Assembly (NCBI GenBank): GCA_947479475.1
Contig: CANJZW010000042.1
Location: 1-39,424 of the forward strand
DNA: 39,424 nt
Origin: Chthoniobacteraceae bacterium
GTDB taxonomy: Bacteria; Verrucomicrobiota; Verrucomicrobiia; Chthoniobacterales; Chthoniobacteraceae
Direction of reading: 5' to 3'
Every line of letters begins with the position of its first letter. Within the stretch, counting starts at the first letter, position 1. The notes under the pieces are model-generated. The model was not told where the DNA came from. It saw only the letters and a list, made by a program, of their open reading frames with translations, and ran no database searches. Below are positions 27,107-35,595 of the stretch, one piece after another. Position numbers and translations under genes: made by a program.

Positions 27107-28093
27107 ATGTGGCGCATGCTGGACGTGCGTTTCAAGGAAGGGGTCGAGTTGCCCGCTCACGGGCTGTGGCTGGATCCCCACCGCGCGCGGCCCCTTGCTT
27201 TTGTTTCGCATGCGCACAGCGACCACCTTGCGCGGCATTCAGAAGTGCTGCTCACGCCGGCAACAGCACGTCTGATGCGGGCGAGGATGGGGGGAGATAG
27301 ACTAGAGCACCTACTCCCCTACGGCGTTCCCGCCACATTCGGTTCGGCAAGAGCGACCCTTCTTTCTGCGGGGCACATTTGCGGGTCGGCCCAGTTGTTT
27401 TTAGAGTCTGACGCCGGCACGCTGCTGTATACGGGCGATTTTAAATTGAGGGAGAGTCGTTCTGCGGATCCCTGCCAGTGGCGCCCTGCGGAGACGTTGA
27501 TCATGGAGACCACTTTTGGACTCCCGAAGTACAACTTTCCACCCACGGAGGAGGTTATTCAGACAGTGATTGAGTTCTGCCGCGGAAATCTCGAGCGCGA
27601 TTGTGTCCCCGTTCTCTATGCCTATTCCCTAGGCAAGACGCAGGAAATGGTGTGGGCGCTTCTGGAGCACGGTCTTGTTCCAATGCTTGCCCCTCCAGCT
27701 TATCGCATGACGGAAATTTGTGCGGAGATGCAGCCGGGCTTCCCTCGAGGCTACCTTGAACTGGACATCGCCAACGCCGCAGGCCACGTGCTTGTGGTGC
27801 CCCCGGGACGAAAAACAAAGCAGCTTTTGGAGTCGGTGCAGCCCAAGCGCACGGCCATTTTAACAGGCTGGGCGCTCAATCCCCACGCCAGGTTTCGATA
27901 CGGCACCGACGCAGCGTTCGCTCTCAGCGACCATGCTGATTATCCGGACTTGCTCCGCTACGTTGAGCTTGTGCAGCCAAAGCGCGTTCTGACCCTGCAC
28001 GGCTATGCCGCTGCTTTTGCCACCGATCTTCGAGCGCGAGGCATCGAAGCCTGGGCGTTGAGCGAGGAAAATCAGTTGGAACTAGGCCTTTGA
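27107..28093 (+). CDS. MBL-fold exonuclease
   Basis: A 328-residue metallo-beta-lactamase-fold protein with beta-CASP-like features, related to the RNA/DNA-processing exonucleases (COG1236) and to the group found beside DNA ligase. The metal motif HAHSDH is at 35-40; 'AGHICGSAQLFLE', 'LLYTGDFKLR' and 'METTFGLPKYNFPP' follow, and 'FALSDHADYPDLLRYV' supplies a later metal-binding His. 'VPVLYAYSLGKTQEM' is close to the ligase-associated type, but no ligase or DEXH helicase is adjacent. An alternative start is ATG 27116. It is divergent from gltX with a 118-base gap. Confidence 0.85.
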   Translation: MWRMLDVRFKEGVELPAHGLWLDPHRARPLAFVSHAHSDHLARHSEVLLTPATARLMRARMGGDRLEHLLPYGVPATFGSARATLLSAGHICGSAQLFLESDAGTLLYTGDFKLRESRSADPCQWRPAETLIMETTFGLPKYNFPPTEEVIQTVIEFCRGNLERDCVPVLYAYSLGKTQEMVWALLEHGLVPMLAPPAYRMTEICAEMQPGFPRGYLELDIANAAGHVLVVPPGRKTKQLLESVQPKRTAILTGWALNPHARFRYGTDAAFALSDHADYPDLLRYVELVQPKRVLTLHGYAAAFATDLRARGIEAWALSEENQLELGL

Positions 28094-28318
28094 TGCATTC
28101 CACGCCCCGAAGGCCGGTTGAAGCGGAGTGTCAAGCGCTCGAGCGGGAACATTTGGCGAAATCTGGCCGGTTCCCTGTGGAGCTGAAAACGGGGATTCAG
28201 TCGAGAGGGTGCTGGCAAACTTCTGCGCGCAAATAAGTCGCCAAAAAACTCAAATTCGAGGGTGGTTCACTCGGAGACCGAGCGGAACAGGAGTTAAGAA
28301 AATTGAGCCAACCCTCTT

Positions 28319-28335
28319 CTGGCACGGCCTGTGCT
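28319..28335 (+). promoter_or_regulatory. Sigma-54-type promoter match before flgF
   Basis: CTGGCACGGCCTGTGCT fits the consensus YTGGCACGRNNNTTGCW at all defined positions but one (G for T in TTGC), with the required GG-N10-GC spacing. Predicted transcription would begin near 28345, only about five bases before the flgF ATG. The 28094-28318 stretch before it has no visible gene. Confidence 0.5.
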
Positions 28336-28349
28336 CTGTGAGTCTCCAC

Positions 28350-29099
28350 ATGAATGTTGGAATGTACAAAGGAGCCGCTGCACTCTCCGCTTACGAGCGT
28401 TGGCAGGACACCATTGCCCAGAATCTTGCCAACGTGGCTGTAAATGGGTACCGAAAAAACGAGACGAGTTTTTCCGGCGTGATGGCGGACGTGACCCAAC
28501 TGAAGAATGGGGACAGTATTTCGCAGAAGTCCAAAGGGGTTATGCCGCTGTCTGCGAGGAGCTTCAATATGACGCCCGGATCTACCACTTACACCGGGGT
28601 GGACACTAATTTCGCCTCGGAGGGGGACGGTTTCTTCCGGATCCGCAAGGCAGATGGGACGGTGGCCTACACGAGAAATGGAAACTTCCGGCTGAGTTCC
28701 GATTACAATCTGGTCACACAGGAGGGGCATCTTGTCGAGGGAGACAACGGGCCGATCACTTTTCGTCAGGAGGGCGGAGTCATTTCAATCAACGGGGAAG
28801 GCTTGTTAAGCCAGGGACAGCAGCAGGTCGGAAAGTTGGCGCTGTTTCGGTTTAACGACAATTTCAAGTTGCATCGCATCGAAGGTGGGTTCCTGACCCC
28901 TGGGGCGGGCAACCCCGCGCTGCCCATGGAAAGGCCCGTGTTTATTCATAAGGCCATTGAGGCGAGTAATGTAAAGCCCGTGGAGGAAATGGTGAATATG
29001 ATCAGCCTGGGCCGGGCTTATGATACGGCGAAGAAGGTTTTGGATGTCAGCGATGACGCGGCCGGGAAGGCGATCCAGTACCTGGGAGGCCCTTCATAG
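28350..29099 (+). CDS. flgF: Flagellar basal-body rod protein FlgF
   Basis: Proximal/distal rod component of the flagellar axial family. I place the start at ATG 28350 (MNVGMYKGAAALSAYERW), 249 residues, since the axial family signature begins there; the frame runs open upstream to 28128 but without homology. 'IAQNLANVAVNGYRKNETSF' (23-42) is the N-terminal axial motif, 'EGDGFFRIRKADGTVAYTRN' is the shared FlgE/F/G core, and 'KAIEASNVKPVEEMVNMI' is the C-terminal motif. It opens the flagellar cluster; flgG follows after 66 bases of AT-rich sequence. Confidence 0.88.
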   Translation: MNVGMYKGAAALSAYERWQDTIAQNLANVAVNGYRKNETSFSGVMADVTQLKNGDSISQKSKGVMPLSARSFNMTPGSTTYTGVDTNFASEGDGFFRIRKADGTVAYTRNGNFRLSSDYNLVTQEGHLVEGDNGPITFRQEGGVISINGEGLLSQGQQQVGKLALFRFNDNFKLHRIEGGFLTPGAGNPALPMERPVFIHKAIEASNVKPVEEMVNMISLGRAYDTAKKVLDVSDDAAGKAIQYLGGPS

Positions 29100-29165
29100 G
29101 ATTTTCTGATCCCGACTTTCATTCGGTTCTCTTTTAGAAAAGCTTCAAAATAATATTCGATATTT

Positions 29166-29948
29166 ATGATACAATCTTTGTACGCCGGCGCCACCGGCAT
29201 GGAAGCCCAGCAGTTAAATCTGAACGTGATCGCGAACAATCTGGCAAACGCGAACACCACTGGGTTCAAGCGGAGCAAGATTGAGTTCCAAGATTTGCTT
29301 TACCAGAAACCCCGCACGGCAGGCGCCGATGCTGGCAATGGGAATGTTTTGCCTACCGGTTCCGAACTTGGGAACGGAACCCGTGTCGCCGCGACAGCCA
29401 AAATTTTCACGCAAGGCCAGTTGAAGCAGACTGGAAACGAACTCGATGTCGCAGTCGATGGTGATGGCTTTTTCAAGGTTCAGCGAGTGGACGGTACCGA
29501 GGCATATACTCGGGACGGCTCTCTTAAAATTGATTCTCAGGGTAAGGTTGTCACAAGCGACGGCTTTCAGATCCTCGGCATGCCAAATTTGCTTGATGCC
29601 AGAAATATTAACATTTCTCGCGATGGAGCAGTCACATTTTTTGGCAAGGACGGGACTGTTGGAAAAGCCGAGATTCTCCAGTTATATCGGTTCCCAAACT
29701 CTGCCGGTCTGCGCAGCATGGGTGGCAATCTTTACGAAGAAACGCCTTCGAGTGGCGCCCCTCTCTCCGTGACCTTCGGTAAGGATGGCGGCACAACCAT
29801 GGCCCAAGGATTTTTGGAATCCTCTAACGTAAATATTGTCGAGGAAATGGTGAATATGATTCAAGCGCAGCGCGCTTATGAGATCAATTCTAAGGCCATT
29901 ACGACCTCTGACGAGATGCTTGGTCAGCTTGCCCAGCTCAAACGATGA
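29166..29948 (+). CDS. flgG: Flagellar basal-body rod protein FlgG
   Basis: Distal rod protein crossing the P and L rings. The 260-residue length is exactly usual. 'MIQSLYAGATGMEAQQLNLN' at the start, 'IANNLANANTTGFKRSKIEF' (22-41), 'VDGDGFFKVQ' and the end 'NVNIVEEMVNMIQAQRAYEI' are diagnostic. Its stop overlaps the flgA start (ATGA at 29945-29948). Confidence 0.97.
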   Translation: MIQSLYAGATGMEAQQLNLNVIANNLANANTTGFKRSKIEFQDLLYQKPRTAGADAGNGNVLPTGSELGNGTRVAATAKIFTQGQLKQTGNELDVAVDGDGFFKVQRVDGTEAYTRDGSLKIDSQGKVVTSDGFQILGMPNLLDARNINISRDGAVTFFGKDGTVGKAEILQLYRFPNSAGLRSMGGNLYEETPSSGAPLSVTFGKDGGTTMAQGFLESSNVNIVEEMVNMIQAQRAYEINSKAITTSDEMLGQLAQLKR

Positions 29949-30784
29949 TCCGATTTGGCCGGCTTCTGCTGTTGGCTGCCTTCTCCCTCTGGGCGACGGG
30001 TCCAATGGCTTTTGCCGATTTCAATACGCTGCTCGCCCCGGTTTCCGGAGCGCCGAAGCGTTCTGTGCCGCCCGCCGCCGCGCCTGCCGCCCCCGCTCTG
30101 GTGGCGCCGCCTGCGGCAGGCATTGCTCCCGCTCTCGCTCAGGCGCCCTTGCTTTTGACCGATGGCGAACTGCTCTCCGCGATCGAAAGAGACCTGCCAA
30201 AACGCTACGCTATTCAAGGTGAATTGCGCGTGAGTCTGGCGCGGCCTTGGGTAGCTTTGCAGCTCCAGTCGCCCGATTTTTTCGCGGAATGTGTGCAACT
30301 GCCTCCGAGCGGGTTGGCCAGCAACATGCCCGTGATTGTGCGTGGAGTGAGTGGTGGAAAAATCGTGGGTGAATGGCCGCTGCAATTGAAGGTGCAGGTT
30401 TGGCAGGACGCTTGGGTGGCGCCTCAGCGTTTCGAACGTGGACAAGTCCTTTCCCGAGGGATGTTGACGATCCAGAAGATGGATATTCTTCGCGAACCCA
30501 ACCCTCTTATCACAGAGGAACAGGATATCTCCGGCTTTGAACTTGCCCAGGCAGTCCAGCAAGGTCGCCCCATCACAAGGCGGGATCTTGTCGAGCGTAC
30601 GTTAGTAAAAAAGGGTCAGTTTGTAGATGCCATTGGGAATGAAGGGGCACTGAGCCTGCGGATGCGGGCGGTTGCGGTTGAGGGAGGGCCGGCGGGTGCG
30701 GTGATTCGCGTCAGGAATGTAGACACGAGAAAAGAATTTTTCGCTCAGGTTATCAATGAAAACCAAGTTCAAGTCCGTTTTTAA
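29945..30784 (+). CDS. flgA: Flagellar basal body P-ring formation protein FlgA
   Basis: Periplasmic chaperone for assembly of the FlgI P ring. A signal peptide (about 1-24, 'GRLLLLAAFSLWATGPMAFA') is followed by a low-complexity Ala/Pro linker (about 36-66). The C-terminal SAF/FlgA region has 'VLSRGMLTIQKMDILRE', 'GRPITRRDLVERTLVKKGQF' and 'VRVRNVDT'-like 'VIRVRNVDTRKEFFAQV'. At 279 residues it is longer than E. coli FlgA (219) because of the linker. It overlaps flgG by four bases and flgH by 29 bases, so the three are probably coupled. Confidence 0.88.
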   Translation: MIRFGRLLLLAAFSLWATGPMAFADFNTLLAPVSGAPKRSVPPAAAPAAPALVAPPAAGIAPALAQAPLLLTDGELLSAIERDLPKRYAIQGELRVSLARPWVALQLQSPDFFAECVQLPPSGLASNMPVIVRGVSGGKIVGEWPLQLKVQVWQDAWVAPQRFERGQVLSRGMLTIQKMDILREPNPLITEEQDISGFELAQAVQQGRPITRRDLVERTLVKKGQFVDAIGNEGALSLRMRAVAVEGGPAGAVIRVRNVDTRKEFFAQVINENQVQVRF

Positions 30785-31472
30785 AGGCTGGCGCTCTCTA
30801 GCGCTTCCCAGTTTATTCCTCTGCCTTCTTTTGCCCTCTGTGGGAAATGCAGGTTCTCTTTGGCGTGAAGCCGTCACGGATGAACGCGGGATGTTTGCAG
30901 ACAAACGCGCGCACCGGTTGGGAGACATCGTTTCGGTGATAATTGCTGAGGCAGTGAATTCAACGAACACAGCGACTCTCACAAGTAATCGCAATGTCGC
31001 GGGAGATCCTAATGGTCTGGGGACGGGATTGGTCAATCAATTCATCAATGCCGCCGGCAGTATGCAGGGCGCGGGCCAAAAAGGAGTGGGTAAATTCCCT
31101 TCATTTTTACTCCCAAAGCCGGCTGGACAGAATCCCTCAATTCTCAGCCCGACAGGAGTTAACAACGTTGAAAATACCGCCAACGCTGCAAACACCCAAT
31201 CCGTCAGAGCCCAAATGGCGGTGCAGGTGATCGACGTGCTGCCAAATGGCAACATGGTGATTGAAGGAATCCGTCAGGTTTCATTCTCCAAAGAGCGTCA
31301 GTTCGCTTCTCTGCGCGGCATCATCCGCCCGGCAGACGTGAGCGCCACCAATACCATAGCTTCCTCTGCCATTGCAGATGCCCGGATCGATATTGTTTCG
31401 GAGGGGGCGCTCACGGACACCCAAAAGAAAGGCTGGCTGATGCGACTGGATGAAAAGATCAGCCCCTATTGA
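30756..31472 (+). CDS. flgH: Flagellar basal body L-ring protein FlgH
   Basis: Outer-membrane L-ring subunit, 238 residues. 'RAHRLGDIVSVIIAEAVNST' (near 51), 'VRAQMAVQVIDVLPNGNMVI' and 'RGIIRPADVSATNTIASSAI' (near 188) are typical. The N-terminal signal sequence ends 'LLLPSVGNAGSLW', with no lipobox cysteine at the cleavage site, so it may not be a lipoprotein as FlgH usually is. The start lies inside the end of flgA (29-base overlap in another frame). A Gly/Ala/Pro-rich segment (about 85-135) is less conserved. Confidence 0.93.
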   Translation: MKTKFKSVFKGWRSLALPSLFLCLLLPSVGNAGSLWREAVTDERGMFADKRAHRLGDIVSVIIAEAVNSTNTATLTSNRNVAGDPNGLGTGLVNQFINAAGSMQGAGQKGVGKFPSFLLPKPAGQNPSILSPTGVNNVENTANAANTQSVRAQMAVQVIDVLPNGNMVIEGIRQVSFSKERQFASLRGIIRPADVSATNTIASSAIADARIDIVSEGALTDTQKKGWLMRLDEKISPY

Positions 31473-31517
31473 GCCTTCGCTTCGCCCCGTTACATCGGAA
31501 CAACCCTCTCGTTTTAA

Positions 31518-32621
31518 ATGCGCTTTTTTATCAACTTTCTCCTGAGCTTGCTGCTCACTTTTGCTTGTGCCCATCCTCTGCAAGCGGCCCGAGTTAAGGA
31601 TGTGACTCTGATTGAAGGCGGCCGGGACAACCAGTTGGTGGGCTATGGCCTCGTTGTGGGGCTTGCCAACAAGGGGGATAGTAAGTCGGATCAGATCGTA
31701 CGTACGGTGGCCAATGCTCTCCAGCGTTTCGGTATCAATCTTCAGGGCGCACAGCTCAAATCGGACAACGTTGCGGCGGTAATGGTCACGGCAGACATCC
31801 CCGCTTACGCACGAGCCGGAACGCGGATCGATGTCACGGTCTCTTCGATTGCGGATGCTAAAACCATCCAGGGGGGCGTGCTCCTTCAGACACCTCTTTT
31901 GGGGGCAGATGAAACCGTGTACGCCGTGGCGCAGGGAGCGATTGCCGTCGGCGGCTTTCTAGGAGGGGAAGGGGGGGCTGGCGGCGCTACGGTTCAGAAA
32001 AATCACCCGACAGTGGGGATTATCAGCGGGGGAGCTTTGGTCGAACGGGAAATTCCTTCCACTTTTGTTCGCGACAATAATGTAGAGCTAATGCTTCTGA
32101 ATCCAGACTACACATCCGCCGCCCGAATCGCCCAAGCGATCAATTTGGAGTTTCCACAGAGCGCAATGGCAAAAAATGCCGCTACCGTGAACATCGCGGT
32201 TCCAGATGATTTTAAGGGCTACGAGGTGAACTTTATTGCCCGCCTTGGTTTGATTGAAGCCGAGCCTGATGTGCCCGCCCGCGTTGTCATCAACGAACGC
32301 ACAGGGACCATCATCGCGACTTCAAATGTGAGAGTTTCGACGGTTGCGATCAGCCATGGTGCATTGACGATCACTGTCGCAAAGACGCAGGCGGTCAGTC
32401 AGCCAGGAGCTCTTGCTGGAGGGAACACCGCGGTCACTAACAGCACGCAGACGGACGTGAAGGAGCAGCTAGGAAAGTTTGGCGTGATCGAAGAAAGCCC
32501 GACGATTCAGCAGGTGGCCTCGGCTCTGAACGCGCTCGGCTTGACGACTCGCGAAATGATGGCGATTTTCCAGTCTATGAAACGCGCGGGCGCCCTCCAA
32601 GCGGAATTGATTCTCAACTAA
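31518..32621 (+). CDS. flgI: Flagellar P-ring protein FlgI
   Basis: Periplasmic P-ring subunit around the rod in the peptidoglycan layer, 367 residues. A signal peptide (about 1-23, 'FLLSLLLTFACAHPLQA') is followed directly by 'ARVKDVTLIEGGRDNQLVGY' and 'GLVVGLANKGDS', the canonical start of mature FlgI. 'VMVTADIPAYARAGTRIDVT' and the end 'LGLTTREMMAIFQSMKRAGA' are also typical. It lies 45 bases after flgH. Confidence 0.97.
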   Translation: MRFFINFLLSLLLTFACAHPLQAARVKDVTLIEGGRDNQLVGYGLVVGLANKGDSKSDQIVRTVANALQRFGINLQGAQLKSDNVAAVMVTADIPAYARAGTRIDVTVSSIADAKTIQGGVLLQTPLLGADETVYAVAQGAIAVGGFLGGEGGAGGATVQKNHPTVGIISGGALVEREIPSTFVRDNNVELMLLNPDYTSAARIAQAINLEFPQSAMAKNAATVNIAVPDDFKGYEVNFIARLGLIEAEPDVPARVVINERTGTIIATSNVRVSTVAISHGALTITVAKTQAVSQPGALAGGNTAVTNSTQTDVKEQLGKFGVIEESPTIQQVASALNALGLTTREMMAIFQSMKRAGALQAELILN

Positions 32622-32647
32622 AAGCGGCGCGCCTCCTTCCTTCGATT

Positions 32648-33034
32648 ATGAGTATTGGTCCCATTACCAGCCTTCCGACAGGAGCCGGGGTTTCACCTGT
32701 TTTGCCGATGACTGCAGGCGAATTGAACCCTGCAAATTATTCCGGGCCTGCGAAGAAGGCCTCCGATCCGGGCGAAGTGGCCCGGCAGTTTGAAGCGATT
32801 CTTGTGCGGCAGATGCTCTCGGAAAGCATGAAGTCGATGCTCGAGCACGGAAAAGACGGACAAGTTTACGGATATTACATTTCTGAGGCGATGGCGGACG
32901 GAATCACTAAAGGCGGAGGCCTTGGACTCCGATCTATACTGGAGACACAATTGCGCCAGCAGGTGCCTTCACAGGCGGCCAGCGCTCAAGCCCTGTCTCA
33001 GACTCCCTCGCCCGCAAAGGCAAAGAAGTTGTAG
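32648..33034 (+). CDS. flgJ: FlgJ-type rod-binding protein, without muramidase domain
   Basis: A 128-residue protein with only the N-terminal rod-capping domain of FlgJ: 'VARQFEAILVRQMLSESMKS' (about 44-63) and 'YGYYISEAMADGITKGGGLG' (74-93). The glucosaminidase half of enterobacterial FlgJ is absent, as in many other phyla, so peptidoglycan opening for the rod must be done by another enzyme. The C-terminal tail after residue 105 is Ala/Ser/Gln-rich. It lies between flgI and the flgN-like gene. Confidence 0.85.
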   Translation: MSIGPITSLPTGAGVSPVLPMTAGELNPANYSGPAKKASDPGEVARQFEAILVRQMLSESMKSMLEHGKDGQVYGYYISEAMADGITKGGGLGLRSILETQLRQQVPSQAASAQALSQTPSPAKAKKL

Positions 33035-33068
33035 TTAGATTTGCGGCTGTGAGCTGCTAATATTCCTA

Positions 33069-33605
33069 ATGCCTCCTCCATCACCAGTTCGTCGGCCCAT
33101 GGGTCAGCGGGGTCCTGCGACTCTTCAGGACCAAGTGGTGGCGTGCCTGAGGGCGGAGATTCAAGAGCACGGCGTGCTTCTCGGAATTTTTTCAGCACAG
33201 CAGAAGGCAATCATGCAACGGGAGTCGGACCGTGTGATGATTTTCGTTGATGACGTCCAGAGGCAGGTGGACCTCGTTCAAAAAGTGCGGTCCAGACGGG
33301 ACATGCTCATGTCTCAGATGGTGCCGCGTTCCCGTTTTACGCGGACGACTCCGTTGTCGGAGCTTGTGAAGCGGTTCCCGCCGCCGATGCAACCCCTACT
33401 GCGTGCTTTGGTGGACGAGTTGCTGCGGATCTCCGATCAGGTGCGTCGGAAGGCGAACCAAAACCAGGTGCTGCTCGCGCGCTCCATCGAAGTCATTCGT
33501 GATTTGCTCGAGGAACTCACCCCGGCCAATCCCGCCCGGACCTATGAAAACGACGGGCGTGTGAAAATATCTTTATCGGGAACCGCGGCAGTTTATAAGA
33601 CTTAG
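33069..33605 (+). CDS. FlgN-like flagellar export chaperone (by context)
   Basis: A 178-residue, mostly helical protein directly upstream of flgK. The pattern 'LLGIFSAQQKAIMQRESDRV' (about 37-56) followed by a long helix and a C-terminal helix 'QVLLARSIEVIRDLLEELTP' fits FlgN, the chaperone of FlgK and FlgL, whose sequence is poorly conserved. The N-terminal 15 residues are Pro/Arg-rich. I rely mostly on position and length. The flgK start follows nine bases after its stop, and the flgK ribosome site overlaps the stop. Confidence 0.65.
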   Translation: MPPPSPVRRPMGQRGPATLQDQVVACLRAEIQEHGVLLGIFSAQQKAIMQRESDRVMIFVDDVQRQVDLVQKVRSRRDMLMSQMVPRSRFTRTTPLSELVKRFPPPMQPLLRALVDELLRISDQVRRKANQNQVLLARSIEVIRDLLEELTPANPARTYENDGRVKISLSGTAAVYKT

Positions 33606-33614
33606 GAGTTATCT

Positions 33615-35558
33615 ATGGGCGGACTTTTTGGAAATCTAGTACAGGCGAGCAAGGCGCTGATGGCAAATCAGGTCGCCATCCAAGTCACGGGCCGCAATCT
33701 TGCCAACGTAAACAACCCTGAATACGCCCGGCAGCGGGTCAAAATGGGGGACCGGTACGTGGACCAGACCCCCCACGGCCCGGAGGGCAGTGGCGTGGAA
33801 GTTCTTCAGGTGCAGCAAATGCGGGACGCGTTTCTGGATGCTCAAGTGGTGAGGCATGCCTCCGACACAGGCTCTCTGGACGCGCAGCAGACCATCTTGG
33901 CAAATCTTGAGCTCATTCTCGGTAACCAGCTCAATTCAGCCGCAGATCCAGCGGCGATCGCAGACGCCTCGAATTCCACAACTGGAATTGGCGCGGCGAT
34001 GGACGAGTTTTTTAACGCGTTTTCCACCCTCGCAGGGAATCCGTCGGATATCCCATCCAAAAGCGCGGCGCTCAATGCGGCGGCAACCCTCGCCGACCGT
34101 CTCAATCTTGCGGATCAACGCGTCGCGGGTGCGCAGGCGGATCAGGAAGGGCAGATTCAATCAGATGTGCAAACCGCCAATGGGCTGTTAGCGGATATCG
34201 CCGGACTGAATTTCCAAATCAGGCAGGCCGCAGATGTCGAAACCGGCGGAGCCGTGCAACTAGTGGATCAGCGACAAGCCAAGCTAGAGCAGCTTGCCAG
34301 TTTGTTTAAACTGGACGTCACTAAGGACCCGAACAACTCGAGTGAAATCAACATCAGCCTCGGTGGCGTTGTTTTGGTTGCCCAGGCTCAGTTGATTCAT
34401 CAAATCGGCTATCTTTCAGAATCGGCTGCTGCGACCCTCAGTGCTGCGGGTTCGCTGGGAAACAGGACTCAGGGTTTTGAGATTGGAGACTACGATTCAA
34501 CAGGGGCATTCACCCCCGCAATCGTTTCAACGGGCGGGGCGGCCATGCTTCGCCCCTCGGACACCGTCTCTGGCGCATCTCTCCCGGCTGGTACGACCCT
34601 TTTGGCGCGGATAGATGGCTCCACCGTCCAGATGAGCCAGGCAGCCACCCAGACAGGCTATTTTAGTTTGACGGTCAATGGAGTGGCTAACGCCCGCGTC
34701 GCTTACTCGACAGCAGGCAGCAAGATCGTCACGTTGAGCAACTCCACCGGGTACGAGGTGGTTCCCAGCGGCGGCTCAGCCCAGGGCCGCTTTCAGGCCA
34801 CCTTCGGCGCCCCGACGGCGACGTACATCACCGCAAAAGGGATACGCTCCCAAATAGCGGACCTCGCTTCAGCGATCAGAACGCAGGTAAATTCAATTTA
34901 CAACCCAAGCGGAACCGCCTCGGACCTTTTTGTCTCCTCCGAAGTGCCATTGGGCACCGCGACAACGACCGCAGGAAGCCGAACAATTTCAGTTGCAGAT
35001 ACTTCAGCGCTTGTCGTTGGAATGCACGTTTATGGAGCGGGGATTCCCTCCGGGGCGACAGTGGCGGCGAAGTTTAACAGCACGACGTTTGCCCTCAGCG
35101 TGCCGGCGACTGCCTCGGGTGCAAGCAGCGCGTTGACCGCCGCGCGTAATCTTTTGGATGTTCAACCGAATTTGACCTCTTCCAGTCTGTTGTCAGCGCC
35201 TATGGGATCACCCGCGAGCGCCAATACTTTTGCGCTGAGGATTGCGGCTCTGCGCGATGCTTCCCTCCAGTGGAATTCCATCGTATCGGGCGGCCCGGCT
35301 TTTGGGGCGAAGTTCTCCGACTTTGGTCGCGGCATGGTCACTAGCCTCGCTCAAACCATTCAGACCGTGGGAACGCGCGCCGATGAAGCGCAGGTGGTGG
35401 GCACCGCGATCAAAGCGCAGCGTGATTCGGTGAGCGGCGTTTCGCTCGACGAAGAAACCGCAGATTTGTTGCGGTTCCAAAAAGCGTATCAGGCGAATGC
35501 CAAGGTGATCAGTGTGATTGATGAGATGCTTTCTTCGCTCATCAGCATGATCAGATAA
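33615..35558 (+). CDS. flgK: Flagellar hook-associated protein FlgK
   Basis: First hook-filament junction protein. 647 residues, about 100 longer than the E. coli protein. 'LMANQVAIQVTGRNLANVNN' (about 15-34) with 'PEYARQRVKM' and the C-terminal 'LDEETADLLRFQKAYQANAK' are diagnostic of the axial D0/D1 parts. In the surface-exposed middle, roughly residues 440-510, is a module ('VGMHVYGAGIPSGATVAAKF') resembling repeats of phage tail and adhesin proteins. The start has a clear AGGAG (33604-33608) six bases upstream. Confidence 0.94.
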   Translation: MGGLFGNLVQASKALMANQVAIQVTGRNLANVNNPEYARQRVKMGDRYVDQTPHGPEGSGVEVLQVQQMRDAFLDAQVVRHASDTGSLDAQQTILANLELILGNQLNSAADPAAIADASNSTTGIGAAMDEFFNAFSTLAGNPSDIPSKSAALNAAATLADRLNLADQRVAGAQADQEGQIQSDVQTANGLLADIAGLNFQIRQAADVETGGAVQLVDQRQAKLEQLASLFKLDVTKDPNNSSEINISLGGVVLVAQAQLIHQIGYLSESAAATLSAAGSLGNRTQGFEIGDYDSTGAFTPAIVSTGGAAMLRPSDTVSGASLPAGTTLLARIDGSTVQMSQAATQTGYFSLTVNGVANARVAYSTAGSKIVTLSNSTGYEVVPSGGSAQGRFQATFGAPTATYITAKGIRSQIADLASAIRTQVNSIYNPSGTASDLFVSSEVPLGTATTTAGSRTISVADTSALVVGMHVYGAGIPSGATVAAKFNSTTFALSVPATASGASSALTAARNLLDVQPNLTSSSLLSAPMGSPASANTFALRIAALRDASLQWNSIVSGGPAFGAKFSDFGRGMVTSLAQTIQTVGTRADEAQVVGTAIKAQRDSVSGVSLDEETADLLRFQKAYQANAKVISVIDEMLSSLISMIR

Positions 35559-35595
35559 CGCTCTGTATTAGAAACATAGGCACTGAGGAAAAATT

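Noticed and set aside
28128..28349. An upstream extension of flgF by 74 codons
   Set aside because: The axial-protein signature begins at ATG 28350. The extension has no homology and contains the sigma-54-like promoter.
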